Origin: Thermoproteota archaeon
GTDB taxonomy: Archaea > Thermoproteota > Methanomethylicia > Culexarchaeales > Culexmicrobiaceae
Reading direction: 5' to 3'
DNA: 6,004 bases
NCBI GenBank assembly: GCA_003650625.1
Contig: QMQW01000024.1
Span: forward strand, 1 to 6,004
Below, one piece after another: positions 1 through 6,004 of the stretch (position 1 is its first letter; every line of letters starts with the position of its first letter). Under the pieces are notes generated by a model. The model saw only the letters and a program-made list of their open reading frames with translations, ran no database searches and was not told the origin of the DNA. The position numbers and the translations under genes were made by a program.

Positions 1-296
1 AGAGATAGATATTGAGAAGCCATTCCAAGAATCCTCTTAATTCTCAAGCGAGATCTAGCATCACTGGCATTCATCTGAATTAGCTCAAGATTATACTCGA
101 TAGCTGCAACTTCAACAGTTAAAGTCTTACCAACGCCAGGGGGACCCCAAAGGAAAGCAGCGTTCTCTACATTAGCACCTTTAAGCCTCTTCTCCAGCCA
201 CGTTCTAAACTCCAAAATAGCAGCCTTATTTCCAATAATTTCGGAGAAGCGTCTAGGCTTATACTTCACTACCCATAAAGTAGCAACTGCACTCAT
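1..296 (-). CDS. rfcL: Replication factor C large subunit (RfcL), N-terminal 98 residues, cut by window edge
   Basis: Large subunit of the archaeal clamp loader, an AAA+ ATPase that with four RfcS subunits opens the PCNA ring and places it on primed DNA. My minus-strand translation starts [20 protein letters not shown], the usual RFC opening (W..KY.P..F.E..G). Walker A GPPGVGKT is at residues 51-58, and the GVGKT form is typical of RfcL, against GTGKT in RfcS. The RFC-box segment QMNASDAR is at 74-81. Walker B, the arginine finger and the collar lie beyond base 1. The ATG (296-294) overlaps the rfcS stop as TAATG, and GAGG (308-305) inside the end of rfcS is 8 nt upstream, so translation is probably coupled to rfcS. 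The partial length is explained by the window edge; I see no frameshift. Identity is confident from motifs and from pairing with rfcS. Confidence 0.95.
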   Translation of the reverse strand, partial: MSAVATLWVVKYKPRRFSEIIGNKAAILEFRTWLEKRLKGANVENAAFLWGPPGVGKTLTVEVAAIEYNLELIQMNASDARSRLRIKRILGMASQYLS

Positions 297-1273
297 TAAC
301 TACCCCTCAGCTTCTCGCCGAAAAGCGCAAAGTATGCTAGAAGTGCGCTAAGTTGCACCTCTTCATCTGCTCCCTCAACCATTCTAAAGTTTATCTCTCC
401 AATTCTATCTGCAAGCTTAACCTTAGCTTCTTCCGGAATCTTTAAGGCAAATACTTCTCTATGTATCTGTCTCACTAAATCAACCCCTGAAAGGCCATAA
501 GCAATCATAAGCTCCCTCAGCTTCTCCCTAGCCTTGATGAAATTACCGCTTAAAGCAAGATGCAGCATCTCCCTAATTTCAACTGGACTTGCCCTCCCGA
601 CAACTCTAAACACTGCCTTTTCATCTACAACTCCGAGAGCAGCTGCAGCTTGGAGAGAATTTATAGCGCGCCTCAAATCGCCTTCAGCCACGTACAATAT
701 TGCTTTAAGCCCATCCTCCCTCAAGTCAACGCCTTCCTTCTCAGCGATAAACCTAATTCTTACTGCAATATCCTCATCACTTAAGGGCTGGAACCTAAAT
801 ATAGCACACCTAGACTGAATAGGCTCAATTATCTTGCTCGAGTAATTCGCAATCAATATGAAGCGACAAGTCCTAGTGTAAAGCTCCATGGTTCTCCTCA
901 GCGCTTGCTGAGCATCCGCAGTCATGTTGTCAGCCTCGTCGAGAATTATTATCTTGAAAGGCACATCTCCAATGGCCATTGTTCGAGCATAGTCCTTAAC
1001 TCGCTCCCTAACAATCTGAATACCCCTCTCGTCAGAAGCGTTCAGCTCCAAGACGTTTTGTCTCCAATTTTCACCATAAAGCTCATGGGATAATGCTAGA
1101 GCAACAGTCGTCTTACCAGTTCCAGGAGGCCCTGCGAAAAGCATATGCGGAATATTTCTAGTTTTAACGAACTGCTTGACCCTCTCAACGACATCCTTCT
1201 GATTAACGACCTCATCCAGATACTTCGGCCTGTACTTCTCAGTCCAAAGCAACATCGTTGCGTCAACTGACAC
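296..1273 (-). CDS. rfcS: Replication factor C small subunit (RfcS), clamp-loader AAA+ ATPase
   Basis: Forms the repeated subunits of the heteropentameric archaeal clamp loader that loads PCNA using ATP. The 325 residues are the normal length, with no intein. RFC boxes appear in order: WTEKYRP (10-16), Walker A GPPGTGKT (48-55), ELNASDERG (76-84), Walker B LDEAD (111-115), sensor 1 Asn143, arginine finger SRC (154-156), and sensor 2 GDLRRAIN (197-204). The C-terminal third is the helical collar. I use the GTG start at 1273 because GGTGAT (1285-1280), a 6-base match to the archaeal anti-SD, ends 6 nt upstream and an in-frame TAA lies just above it. The alternative ATG (Met7, base 1255) has no comparable SD. 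It is the first gene of the leftward unit, followed by rfcL with a 1-nt overlap, and divergent from gins23. All key ATPase residues are present, so it should be active. Confidence 0.97.
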   Translation of the reverse strand: MSVDATMLLWTEKYRPKYLDEVVNQKDVVERVKQFVKTRNIPHMLFAGPPGTGKTTVALALSHELYGENWRQNVLELNASDERGIQIVRERVKDYARTMAIGDVPFKIIILDEADNMTADAQQALRRTMELYTRTCRFILIANYSSKIIEPIQSRCAIFRFQPLSDEDIAVRIRFIAEKEGVDLREDGLKAILYVAEGDLRRAINSLQAAAALGVVDEKAVFRVVGRASPVEIREMLHLALSGNFIKAREKLRELMIAYGLSGVDLVRQIHREVFALKIPEEAKVKLADRIGEINFRMVEGADEEVQLSALLAYFALFGEKLRGS

Positions 1274-1279
1274 AGCTAA

Positions 1280-1285
1280 ATCACC
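1280..1285 (-). promoter_or_regulatory. Ribosome binding site of rfcS that decides the GTG start
   Basis: GGTGAT on the minus strand complements the 3' tail of archaeal 16S rRNA and lies 6 nt before the GTG at 1273. It supports this start over the downstream ATG at 1255, whose upstream bases show no such match. Confidence 0.7.
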
Positions 1286-1291
1286 AACTTA

Positions 1292-1309
1292 ACATTGACA
1301 TTCAACATT
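1292..1309. repeat. Three short direct repeats (ACATT) in the divergent promoter region
   Basis: ACATT occurs at 1292-1296, 1298-1302 and 1305-1309, spaced 6-7 nt apart (AATGT on the minus strand). The copies lie between the candidate rfcS TATA box and its ribosome binding site, around the predicted transcription start. They could be a regulator site or part of the leader, or simply low-complexity AT-rich sequence. Confidence 0.4.
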
Positions 1310-1310
1310 C

Positions 1311-1318
1311 ATATTAAA
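1311..1318 (-). promoter_or_regulatory. Candidate TATA box for the rfcS-rfcL unit
   Basis: TTTAATAT on the minus strand resembles an archaeal TATA element. Transcription would be expected about 25 nt downstream, near 1290-1286, just ahead of the GGTGAT ribosome binding site at 1285-1280. The call rests on spacing and composition only, in an AT-rich gap, and the BRE is not distinct. It could also be chance. Confidence 0.4.
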
Positions 1319-1349
1319 TTAACCCGACAACCACAAAAAATGAGAGTGA

Positions 1350-1361
1350 GAAAACTTAATA
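1350..1361 (+). promoter_or_regulatory. Candidate BRE/TATA promoter for the gins23-mcm-hel308 operon
   Basis: The purine run GAAAA (1350-1354), resembling a BRE, is followed by CTTAATA (1355-1361), a TATA-like element. A start site about 25 nt downstream would fall near 1384, giving a leader of about 15 nt before the ATG at 1399. The predicted leader would contain the GGTG at 1389-1392. It is the only good plus-strand candidate at the right distance. The evidence is pattern and spacing only. Confidence 0.5.
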
Positions 1362-1388
1362 CTCAGCAGAAAGTAAATGAAAATGCAC

Positions 1389-1392
1389 GGTG
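1389..1392 (+). promoter_or_regulatory. Ribosome binding site of gins23 that favours the ATG at 1399
   Basis: GGTG ends 6 nt before ATG 1399, in the same register as the rfcS site. The competing in-frame GTG at 1390 is itself part of this GGTG and has no purine-rich match upstream of it, so ATG 1399 is the better start. Confidence 0.55.
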
Positions 1393-1398
1393 TTTCAA

Positions 1399-1953
1399 AT
1401 GTTCAATCAAGTAGTTAAAGCATCTAAAGTGAACTACAATACAAGCTTAATTAAAGTCACAGTTAGAAATGCTAGACCTCCAATTGAGATTGGAGGTGCA
1501 AGAATAGATTTAGGAGCTGAAGGAATGGAAATTCAGCTCCCAAGGTGGGTAGCCCTCAAGCTTGCCGAGCTAGGCATAGTTGAAATAAAAAGCACCGATG
1601 AAATAAGCTTGAGAGACCTTTTAAGGATACTTTGGCGCGAAACCCGTGAAATAAATTTAACTGAAATTGACCCGAACTTTTATCCTAAACTTCAAAACCG
1701 CTTGAAGAAGCTGAGGGAGGAAGCAAATAAAAGCCCTCTGCCCGAGCTTATTCAAGATTTAAGGAGATTCGAAGTTACCGCTCAAGATATAATTAACTGT
1801 AGAGTGCAAAAAATAGTTCAAGCAGCAATATGCGAGTCCCTGCCGATTAATGTCCTCGAAGCAATGACAATAGAAGAGAAAGCACTTCTACGTGAAATAT
1901 CACGGTTGGTTGAAAGGTGGAAAAGGCAGATGCTAGCTTTAGAGGAGGAGTAG
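1399..1953 (+). CDS. gins23: GINS complex subunit, Gins23 (Psf2/Psf3-like) type
   Basis: Subunit of archaeal GINS, which binds MCM and Cdc45/GAN-type RecJ to form the active CMG-like helicase and links it to primase and polymerase. The protein is 184 residues from ATG 1399, or 187 from GTG 1390. Domain order decides the type. A small beta-rich B domain comes first (about 16-64), with the Psf2-like stretch EGMEIQLPRWVALKLAELG at 41-59. A helical A domain follows (about 69-175), including PNFYPKLQNRL (92-102) and LIQDLRRFE (117-125). B-then-A order is that of Psf2/Psf3 and archaeal Gins23; Gins15/51 has the reverse. Its stop is 2 nt before the mcm start, and this gins23-mcm pairing is known in Sulfolobus. 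GINS sequences diverge strongly, so the assignment rests on the B-domain motif, domain order and neighbour together. Confidence 0.88.
   Translation: MFNQVVKASKVNYNTSLIKVTVRNARPPIEIGGARIDLGAEGMEIQLPRWVALKLAELGIVEIKSTDEISLRDLLRILWRETREINLTEIDPNFYPKLQNRLKKLREEANKSPLPELIQDLRRFEVTAQDIINCRVQKIVQAAICESLPINVLEAMTIEEKALLREISRLVERWKRQMLALEEE
1944..1948 (+). promoter_or_regulatory. Ribosome binding site of mcm
   Basis: GGAGG within a GAGGAGGAG run at the end of gins23 ends 7 nt before ATG 1956. It fixes the mcm start and argues against an in-frame GTG at 1917, which would overlap gins23 by 37 nt. Confidence 0.8.
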
Positions 1954-1955
1954 GC

Positions 1956-4025
1956 ATGGTAATCGAGCTCATCGAGCAAGACCCTAGGGAGCGATTCGCA
2001 AACTTCTTCAAATCCTATCAAACCCCAGATGGCGAGTACAAATATAGGAAAAGGCTTAGCCAAATGGCAATAACTGGACAGAAATCGTTGACAGTAGATT
2101 TTGAAGATCTAATGCAATTCGACCACGAGCTAGCCGAGCTACTCATAGAAAAACCGACGAGATACCTGGAGGCCGCATCATACGCAGTTGGAGACGTAAT
2201 GAGAATAGTCAACTTGAACTACGCAATGAAAGTCAGAGAATTCAAAGCCAGATTCAGACGGCTACCAGGACTAACTCCACTACGAAAAATTCGAGCCGAA
2301 CACCTAGGAAAGCTAATAATGATTGAAGGAATATTGACGAGAGCATCTTCAGTAAAACAGCAATTGGTTAAAGGAGTATTTGAATGCCCAAAATGCGGCA
2401 CGAAAATGCAAATTGAAAGCAAGGGAGAAGGGGAGAGAGTATCTCCACCAGATAGGTGCTCAAACCCAGACTGCAGAAGTAGGGGGCCATTCAAGCTCTT
2501 ACTAGAAGAATCATCGTTCATAGACTGGCAAAGACTCACCATCCAAGAAAAGCCAGAGGAACTCCCTCCGGGCCAGCTGCCAAGATCCATAGATGCAATA
2601 GCAAGAGGAGATATTGTAGACGTAGCTAGGCCAGGAGATAGAGTAATAGTTGTTGGAGTACTCAAACCTAGACCAGAATATTCGCCTAGAGGAAGATTAA
2701 CAACCTACAGACCAATACTCGAAATAAACTCGATAGACGTATCCGAAAAAGGCCTTGAAGAAATAGAAATAACCCCCGAAGACGAGGAAAAAATTAAAGA
2801 GCTGGCTAAAGACCCCTTCATCCACCAAAAGATCATCCAATCAATAGCCCCATCAATATACGGCTACGAGGAAATCAAAGAAGGAATAGCATACCTACTC
2901 TTCGGCGGAGTCCCCAAACAACTACCAGATGGAGTGAGAATTAGAGGAGACATAAATATACTGCTAGTAGGAGATCCAGGAACAGCCAAAAGCCAACTCC
3001 TCCAATACGTAGCCAGAATTGCGCCCAGAGGAATATACACTTCAGGTAAAGGCTCAACTGCAGCAGGACTAACAGCAGCGGTAGTTAGAGATAAAGTGAC
3101 TGGTGACTGGTACCTAGAAGCAGGAGCACTAGTGCTAGCAGATGGTGGAGTAGCATGCATAGACGAAATAGATAAAATGAGAAGCGAAGACAGAGTAGCA
3201 ATGCACGAAGCCATGGAGCAGCAGACAGTAAGCATAGCTAAAGCTGGAATAGTTGCAACACTAAATGCAAGAACAGCAATTCTAGCAGCGGCAAATCCAG
3301 CTTTAGGTAGATTCGTACAGCAAAAATCAGTAGCCGAGAACGTAAATCTGCCAGTAACCATACTCTCCAGATTCGACCTAATATTCCCCATAATAGACAG
3401 GCCAAGCCCAACAATAGATGAAAAAATGTCAGATCACATACTAAAGCTACACCAGACAAGAGGCTACGTCGGTGCACCACCAATTCCACCAGACCTTCTC
3501 AAGAAGTACATAAGCTATGCAAGAAAATACGTAGTTCCAAGATTAACTCCAGAAGCTGCTGAAAGAATAAAGAAATTCTACATAGAAATGAGAGGCAAAG
3601 GATCTGTGGGAGAAAAGGAAAGCATACCAATAACTCCAAGGCAGCTTGAAGCATTAGTGAGAATGGCTGAAGCAAGAGCTAAAATGGCATTGAGAGACGA
3701 AGTCACAGTTGAAGATGCTGAAGCAGCAATAAGCCTAATGACCTACGTACTAGAAAGAACAGCATACGATAGAGAAGCAGGAATAATAGACATAGACATG
3801 ATAATGACAGGAAAGCCCAGATCCCAGCGCGAAAAGCTGATGAAGCTAATGGACATCATCAGAGAGAAAGTAAGGGAAATAGGAGGAGCAGTAAGCCGAG
3901 AGGAAATAGTAAACGCAGCAGTTGAGGAAGGATTAGATAGAAAATTCGTGGAAACGTCAATAGATAGAATGCTTAGAGAAGGACTACTATATGAGCAGAG
4001 GCCAGGATACATAATGCCCACATAG
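1956..4025 (+). CDS. mcm: MCM replicative DNA helicase
   Basis: Catalytic engine of the archaeal replisome, a homohexameric 3'-5' helicase that encircles the leading-strand template. The 689 residues match the family's usual length of about 690, with no intein. The N-terminal part holds an A domain (about 1-105), a zinc-binding motif with Cys144, Cys147, Cys168 and Cys173, and an OB fold with the DNA-binding hairpin region near 235-250. The AAA+ core shows Walker A GDPGTAKS (339-346), Walker B CIDEIDKM (401-408), sensor 1 Asn447 in AAANP, arginine finger SRFD (471-474) and sensor 2 Arg562 in ITPRQLE. A winged-helix tail spans about 620-689 and ends at TAG. The start ATG is set by GGAGG 7 nt upstream. 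It follows gins23 by 2 nt and precedes hel308 by 14 nt, so the three are likely co-transcribed. All catalytic residues are intact. Confidence 0.98.
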   Translation: MVIELIEQDPRERFANFFKSYQTPDGEYKYRKRLSQMAITGQKSLTVDFEDLMQFDHELAELLIEKPTRYLEAASYAVGDVMRIVNLNYAMKVREFKARFRRLPGLTPLRKIRAEHLGKLIMIEGILTRASSVKQQLVKGVFECPKCGTKMQIESKGEGERVSPPDRCSNPDCRSRGPFKLLLEESSFIDWQRLTIQEKPEELPPGQLPRSIDAIARGDIVDVARPGDRVIVVGVLKPRPEYSPRGRLTTYRPILEINSIDVSEKGLEEIEITPEDEEKIKELAKDPFIHQKIIQSIAPSIYGYEEIKEGIAYLLFGGVPKQLPDGVRIRGDINILLVGDPGTAKSQLLQYVARIAPRGIYTSGKGSTAAGLTAAVVRDKVTGDWYLEAGALVLADGGVACIDEIDKMRSEDRVAMHEAMEQQTVSIAKAGIVATLNARTAILAAANPALGRFVQQKSVAENVNLPVTILSRFDLIFPIIDRPSPTIDEKMSDHILKLHQTRGYVGAPPIPPDLLKKYISYARKYVVPRLTPEAAERIKKFYIEMRGKGSVGEKESIPITPRQLEALVRMAEARAKMALRDEVTVEDAEAAISLMTYVLERTAYDREAGIIDIDMIMTGKPRSQREKLMKLMDIIREKVREIGGAVSREEIVNAAVEEGLDRKFVETSIDRMLREGLLYEQRPGYIMPT

Positions 4026-4026
4026 C

Positions 4027-4031
4027 GGAGG
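4027..4031 (+). promoter_or_regulatory. Ribosome binding site pointing to a non-standard hel308 start
   Basis: GGAGG one base after the mcm stop ends 8 nt before the ATA at 4040. When the motifs are aligned to the anti-SD, the other genes here have spacings of about 7-10 nt, so the site fits initiation at or very near 4040. It is too far (38 nt) to serve the in-frame GTG at 4070. Confidence 0.7.
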
Positions 4032-4039
4032 GTCAATAA

Positions 4040-6004
4040 ATACTAGTTGAAGAACTCCCAATACCCAAGGTGATCAAAACAATACTGAAAAACCAAGGAA
4101 TAGAAAGGCTATATCCACCACAAGAAGAAGCAGTTAAGGCAGGAGCCTTAAATGGAGCCAACTTGGTACTAGCCATACCAACAGCAGCAGGCAAAACTCT
4201 CGTCGCAGAGCTAGCAATGACAAAGCAAATACTTGAAAAAGGAGGAAAAGCACTATACCTCGTCCCACTAAGAGCATTAGCTGCAGAGAAATATGAAGAA
4301 TTCAAAAAGTACGAGGAAGCAGGAATAAAAGTTGCTATCAGCACTGGGGACTACGACAGTAGCGACCCTTGGCTGGCAAACTACGACATTATAGTAGTCA
4401 CAAATGAAAAGGCAGACAGCCTACTTAGACACAGGGCACCATGGATAGAAGATATTACGATAGTAGTTGCAGATGAAATACACTTAATAAACGACCCATC
4501 AAGAGGACCAACCCTAGAAATGGTTCTTGCAAGACTAAGTCAGGTAAATCCTGAAGCTCAAAGAATAGCTTTAAGCGCAACAATAAGAAATGCAGAGGAA
4601 ATCGCGGAGTGGCTCAATGCAAAGCTCATAAAAAGCGAGTGGAGGCCAATACCCCTCAAAAAGGGAGTATACTGTAGAGGAACAATAATATTCGACGACG
4701 GGACAATTGCAGAGCTGAAAAAGGCTACAAAGGAGCCTTGCGAGATCATCACCATGGACACCTTGGAAAATGGAGGTCAAGTGCTAGTATTCACAAACAC
4801 GAGGCAGAACGCCATGAAAATGGCGCTTAAACTCGCGCCAGTAGTTTCAAGGTACCTGAATAGGCGTGAAAAAGTAGAGCTCAGGGAAATTGCTGAAGAA
4901 GTGCTGAGGAGAGGGGAAGTCACGAGAATAAGCGAGCAGCTAGCAACCTGCATAATGAATGGAACGGCATTCCACCATGCAGGCCTAATTTATGACCATA
5001 GAAAAATAGTTGAAGATGCATTCAGGAACTTCAAAATCAAAGTAGTATGCGCCACACCCACACTAGCAGCCGGAGTAAATCTACCAGCTAGAAGAGTTGT
5101 CATAAGGCACTATTATAGGTACGACTTCAGCTTCGGCCACCGCCCCATACCAGTACTTGAATTTCATCAAATGGCAGGCAGAGCAGGCCGGCCAAAATAC
5201 GACAAATATGGTGAAGCAATTTTAATTGCAAAAACGCCAGATGAAAGAAACTTTCTCCTCGAAAACTACATTAAAGCATCGCCTGAAATGATATGGTCGA
5301 AGCTAGCTGCAGAGCCAGCTCTGAGGTCACACATACTTGCAATCATAGCTACTGAATTCGCCAAGACTGATAAAGGCTTACTTGAATTCCTAAGCCATAC
5401 CTTCTACTACTACCAGTATGGAGGAAGCAGCTACATAAACACGGTCATAAGGAGAGTGCTCAGCTTCCTAGAGTCAAATGAAATGATCACTGAAGATGGC
5501 GAATACTTGAATGCAACCAAACTAGGCAAAAGGGTGTCCGAACTTTACATAGATCCGCTAACCGCAGTTTACATAAGGAAGGGACTTGAAAGCAAATCTA
5601 CTTCAACCCCACTAGGATACTTACACCTAATAGCATACACGCCGGACATGCCGAAGCTCTTTCTACGAAGAGGAGATAGGAGGAAGCTCACCGAAATAGT
5701 GATTGCTAGAAGCAACGAATTCCTAATCAAACCACCCGACATGTACGAAGAACCAGACGAGTATGAGTACTTCCTAGCTGCCCTTAAAGGAGCTCTAGCA
5801 CTCATCGATTGGATAAATGAAGAGCGGGAAGACGCAATTATAGAGAAATACGATGTTGGGTCTGGAGACATATACGCATTAGCTTCCACAGCCAGATGGC
5901 TACTGTACTCCGCAGCAGAACTCAGCAGCCTACTTAAACTACAAAGCCACGTGAAAAAACTGAAAAAGCTCATGCTAAGAGTGGAATATGGATGCAAAGA
6001 AGAG
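4040..6004 (+). CDS. hel308: Hel308 (Hjm) family superfamily 2 DNA helicase, C-terminus cut by window edge
   Basis: ATP-dependent 3'-5' helicase that unwinds lagging strands and remodels stalled or branched forks; it is related to human HELQ and POLQ. I translated 655 codons from 4040 with no stop. Motifs: Q-motif LYPPQ (24-28), Walker A PTAAGKT (47-53), motif II DEIH (145-148), motif III SAT (179-181), motif IV VFTNTR (250-255), FHHAGL (311-316), motif V ATPTLAAGVNLPA (338-350), and motif VI QMAGRAGRP (377-385). A winged helix (about 400-490) and the ratchet-helix domain follow, with GSGDIY at 607-612 and WLLYSAAEL at 620-628. The C-terminal helix-hairpin domain lies beyond the window. The start is anomalous: TAA at 4037-4039 closes the frame and the next codon is ATA, where homologues have Met of an M-x-V-E-E-L opening. 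GTG 4070 would drop 10 conserved residues and has no SD. ATG 4217 lies after Walker A. Family certain; start uncertain. Confidence 0.95.
   Translation, partial: MLVEELPIPKVIKTILKNQGIERLYPPQEEAVKAGALNGANLVLAIPTAAGKTLVAELAMTKQILEKGGKALYLVPLRALAAEKYEEFKKYEEAGIKVAISTGDYDSSDPWLANYDIIVVTNEKADSLLRHRAPWIEDITIVVADEIHLINDPSRGPTLEMVLARLSQVNPEAQRIALSATIRNAEEIAEWLNAKLIKSEWRPIPLKKGVYCRGTIIFDDGTIAELKKATKEPCEIITMDTLENGGQVLVFTNTRQNAMKMALKLAPVVSRYLNRREKVELREIAEEVLRRGEVTRISEQLATCIMNGTAFHHAGLIYDHRKIVEDAFRNFKIKVVCATPTLAAGVNLPARRVVIRHYYRYDFSFGHRPIPVLEFHQMAGRAGRPKYDKYGEAILIAKTPDERNFLLENYIKASPEMIWSKLAAEPALRSHILAIIATEFAKTDKGLLEFLSHTFYYYQYGGSSYINTVIRRVLSFLESNEMITEDGEYLNATKLGKRVSELYIDPLTAVYIRKGLESKSTSTPLGYLHLIAYTPDMPKLFLRRGDRRKLTEIVIARSNEFLIKPPDMYEEPDEYEYFLAALKGALALIDWINEEREDAIIEKYDVGSGDIYALASTARWLLYSAAELSSLLKLQSHVKKLKKLMLRVEYGCKEE

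Noticed and set aside
1274..1398. Replication origin in the AT-rich divergent gap
   Set aside because: I see no origin-recognition-box-like inverted motifs or long repeats, no cdc6 gene is adjacent, and the gap is fully used by two promoters and leaders.
1917..1955. Upstream in-frame GTG extending MCM by 13 residues
   Set aside because: It overlaps the end of gins23, lacks a ribosome site, and adds residues not needed for a normal-length MCM; ATG 1956 has GGAGG 7 nt upstream.
2219..3391. Long minus-strand open frames (148 and 175 codons) opposite mcm
   Set aside because: They lie wholly inside a strongly conserved mcm gene, show no recognisable motif, and are rich in Ser, Ala and Leu as expected for antisense shadows.
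296..4025. Inteins in rfcS or mcm, which are frequent hosts in archaea
   Set aside because: Both proteins have normal length, with continuous Walker A and Walker B regions and no inserted splicing blocks.
4020..4050. Frameshift or read-through fusing MCM to Hel308
   Set aside because: MCM ends at its normal C-terminus with TAG, and Hel308 aligns with its family from the first residues after TAA 4037-4039; both proteins look complete at this junction and GGAGG separates them.
5569..5997. 142-codon minus-strand open frame opposite hel308
   Set aside because: It lies entirely within the conserved Hel308 coding sequence, with no motif, ribosome site or promoter; a shadow of the real frame.

Overview
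This is a DNA-replication locus from an archaeon. Every protein-coding stretch belongs to the archaeal/eukaryotic-type replisome or a close partner: clamp-loader large and small subunits (RfcL, RfcS), a GINS subunit (Gins23), the MCM replicative helicase, and the repair/fork helicase Hel308. Shine-Dalgarno motifs match an archaeal 16S tail (GGAGG, GGTGAT), and ATA and AGA/AGG codons are abundant. GINS directly upstream of MCM, with RFC genes close by, points to the TACK/crenarchaeal side, possibly a thermophile. The lineage is inference; I cannot name a genus.

Layout: two divergent units separate at about 1274-1398. Leftward (minus strand), rfcS (1273-296) is followed by rfcL (from 296, leaving the window at base 1); stop and start overlap as TAATG. 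Rightward (plus strand), gins23 (1399-1953), mcm (1956-4025) and hel308 (about 4040 to the window end, C-terminus missing) are packed with 2-nt and 14-nt gaps, so they probably form one operon. The short gap between the units carries a candidate archaeal TATA element for each direction and three short direct repeats. No RNA gene, mobile element, CRISPR array or convincing terminator is visible.

How they work together: MCM plus GINS (with Cdc45/GAN, not in this window) unwinds DNA as the CMG-like helicase. RFC (one RfcL, four RfcS) loads the PCNA clamp for the polymerases. Hel308 is a 3'-5' helicase that acts on stalled or branched forks. Its position directly behind mcm suggests it is made together with the replicative helicase.

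The main oddity is the start of hel308. The frame is closed by TAA at 4037-4039 and has no ATG, GTG or TTG at the position where Hel308 proteins normally begin. Instead an ATA codon (4040-4042) sits 8 nt after a GGAGG, exactly where homologues have their initiator Met. This may be real AUA initiation or a base error. The rest of the window looks like a conserved replisome neighbourhood; I do not see an unknown system in it.
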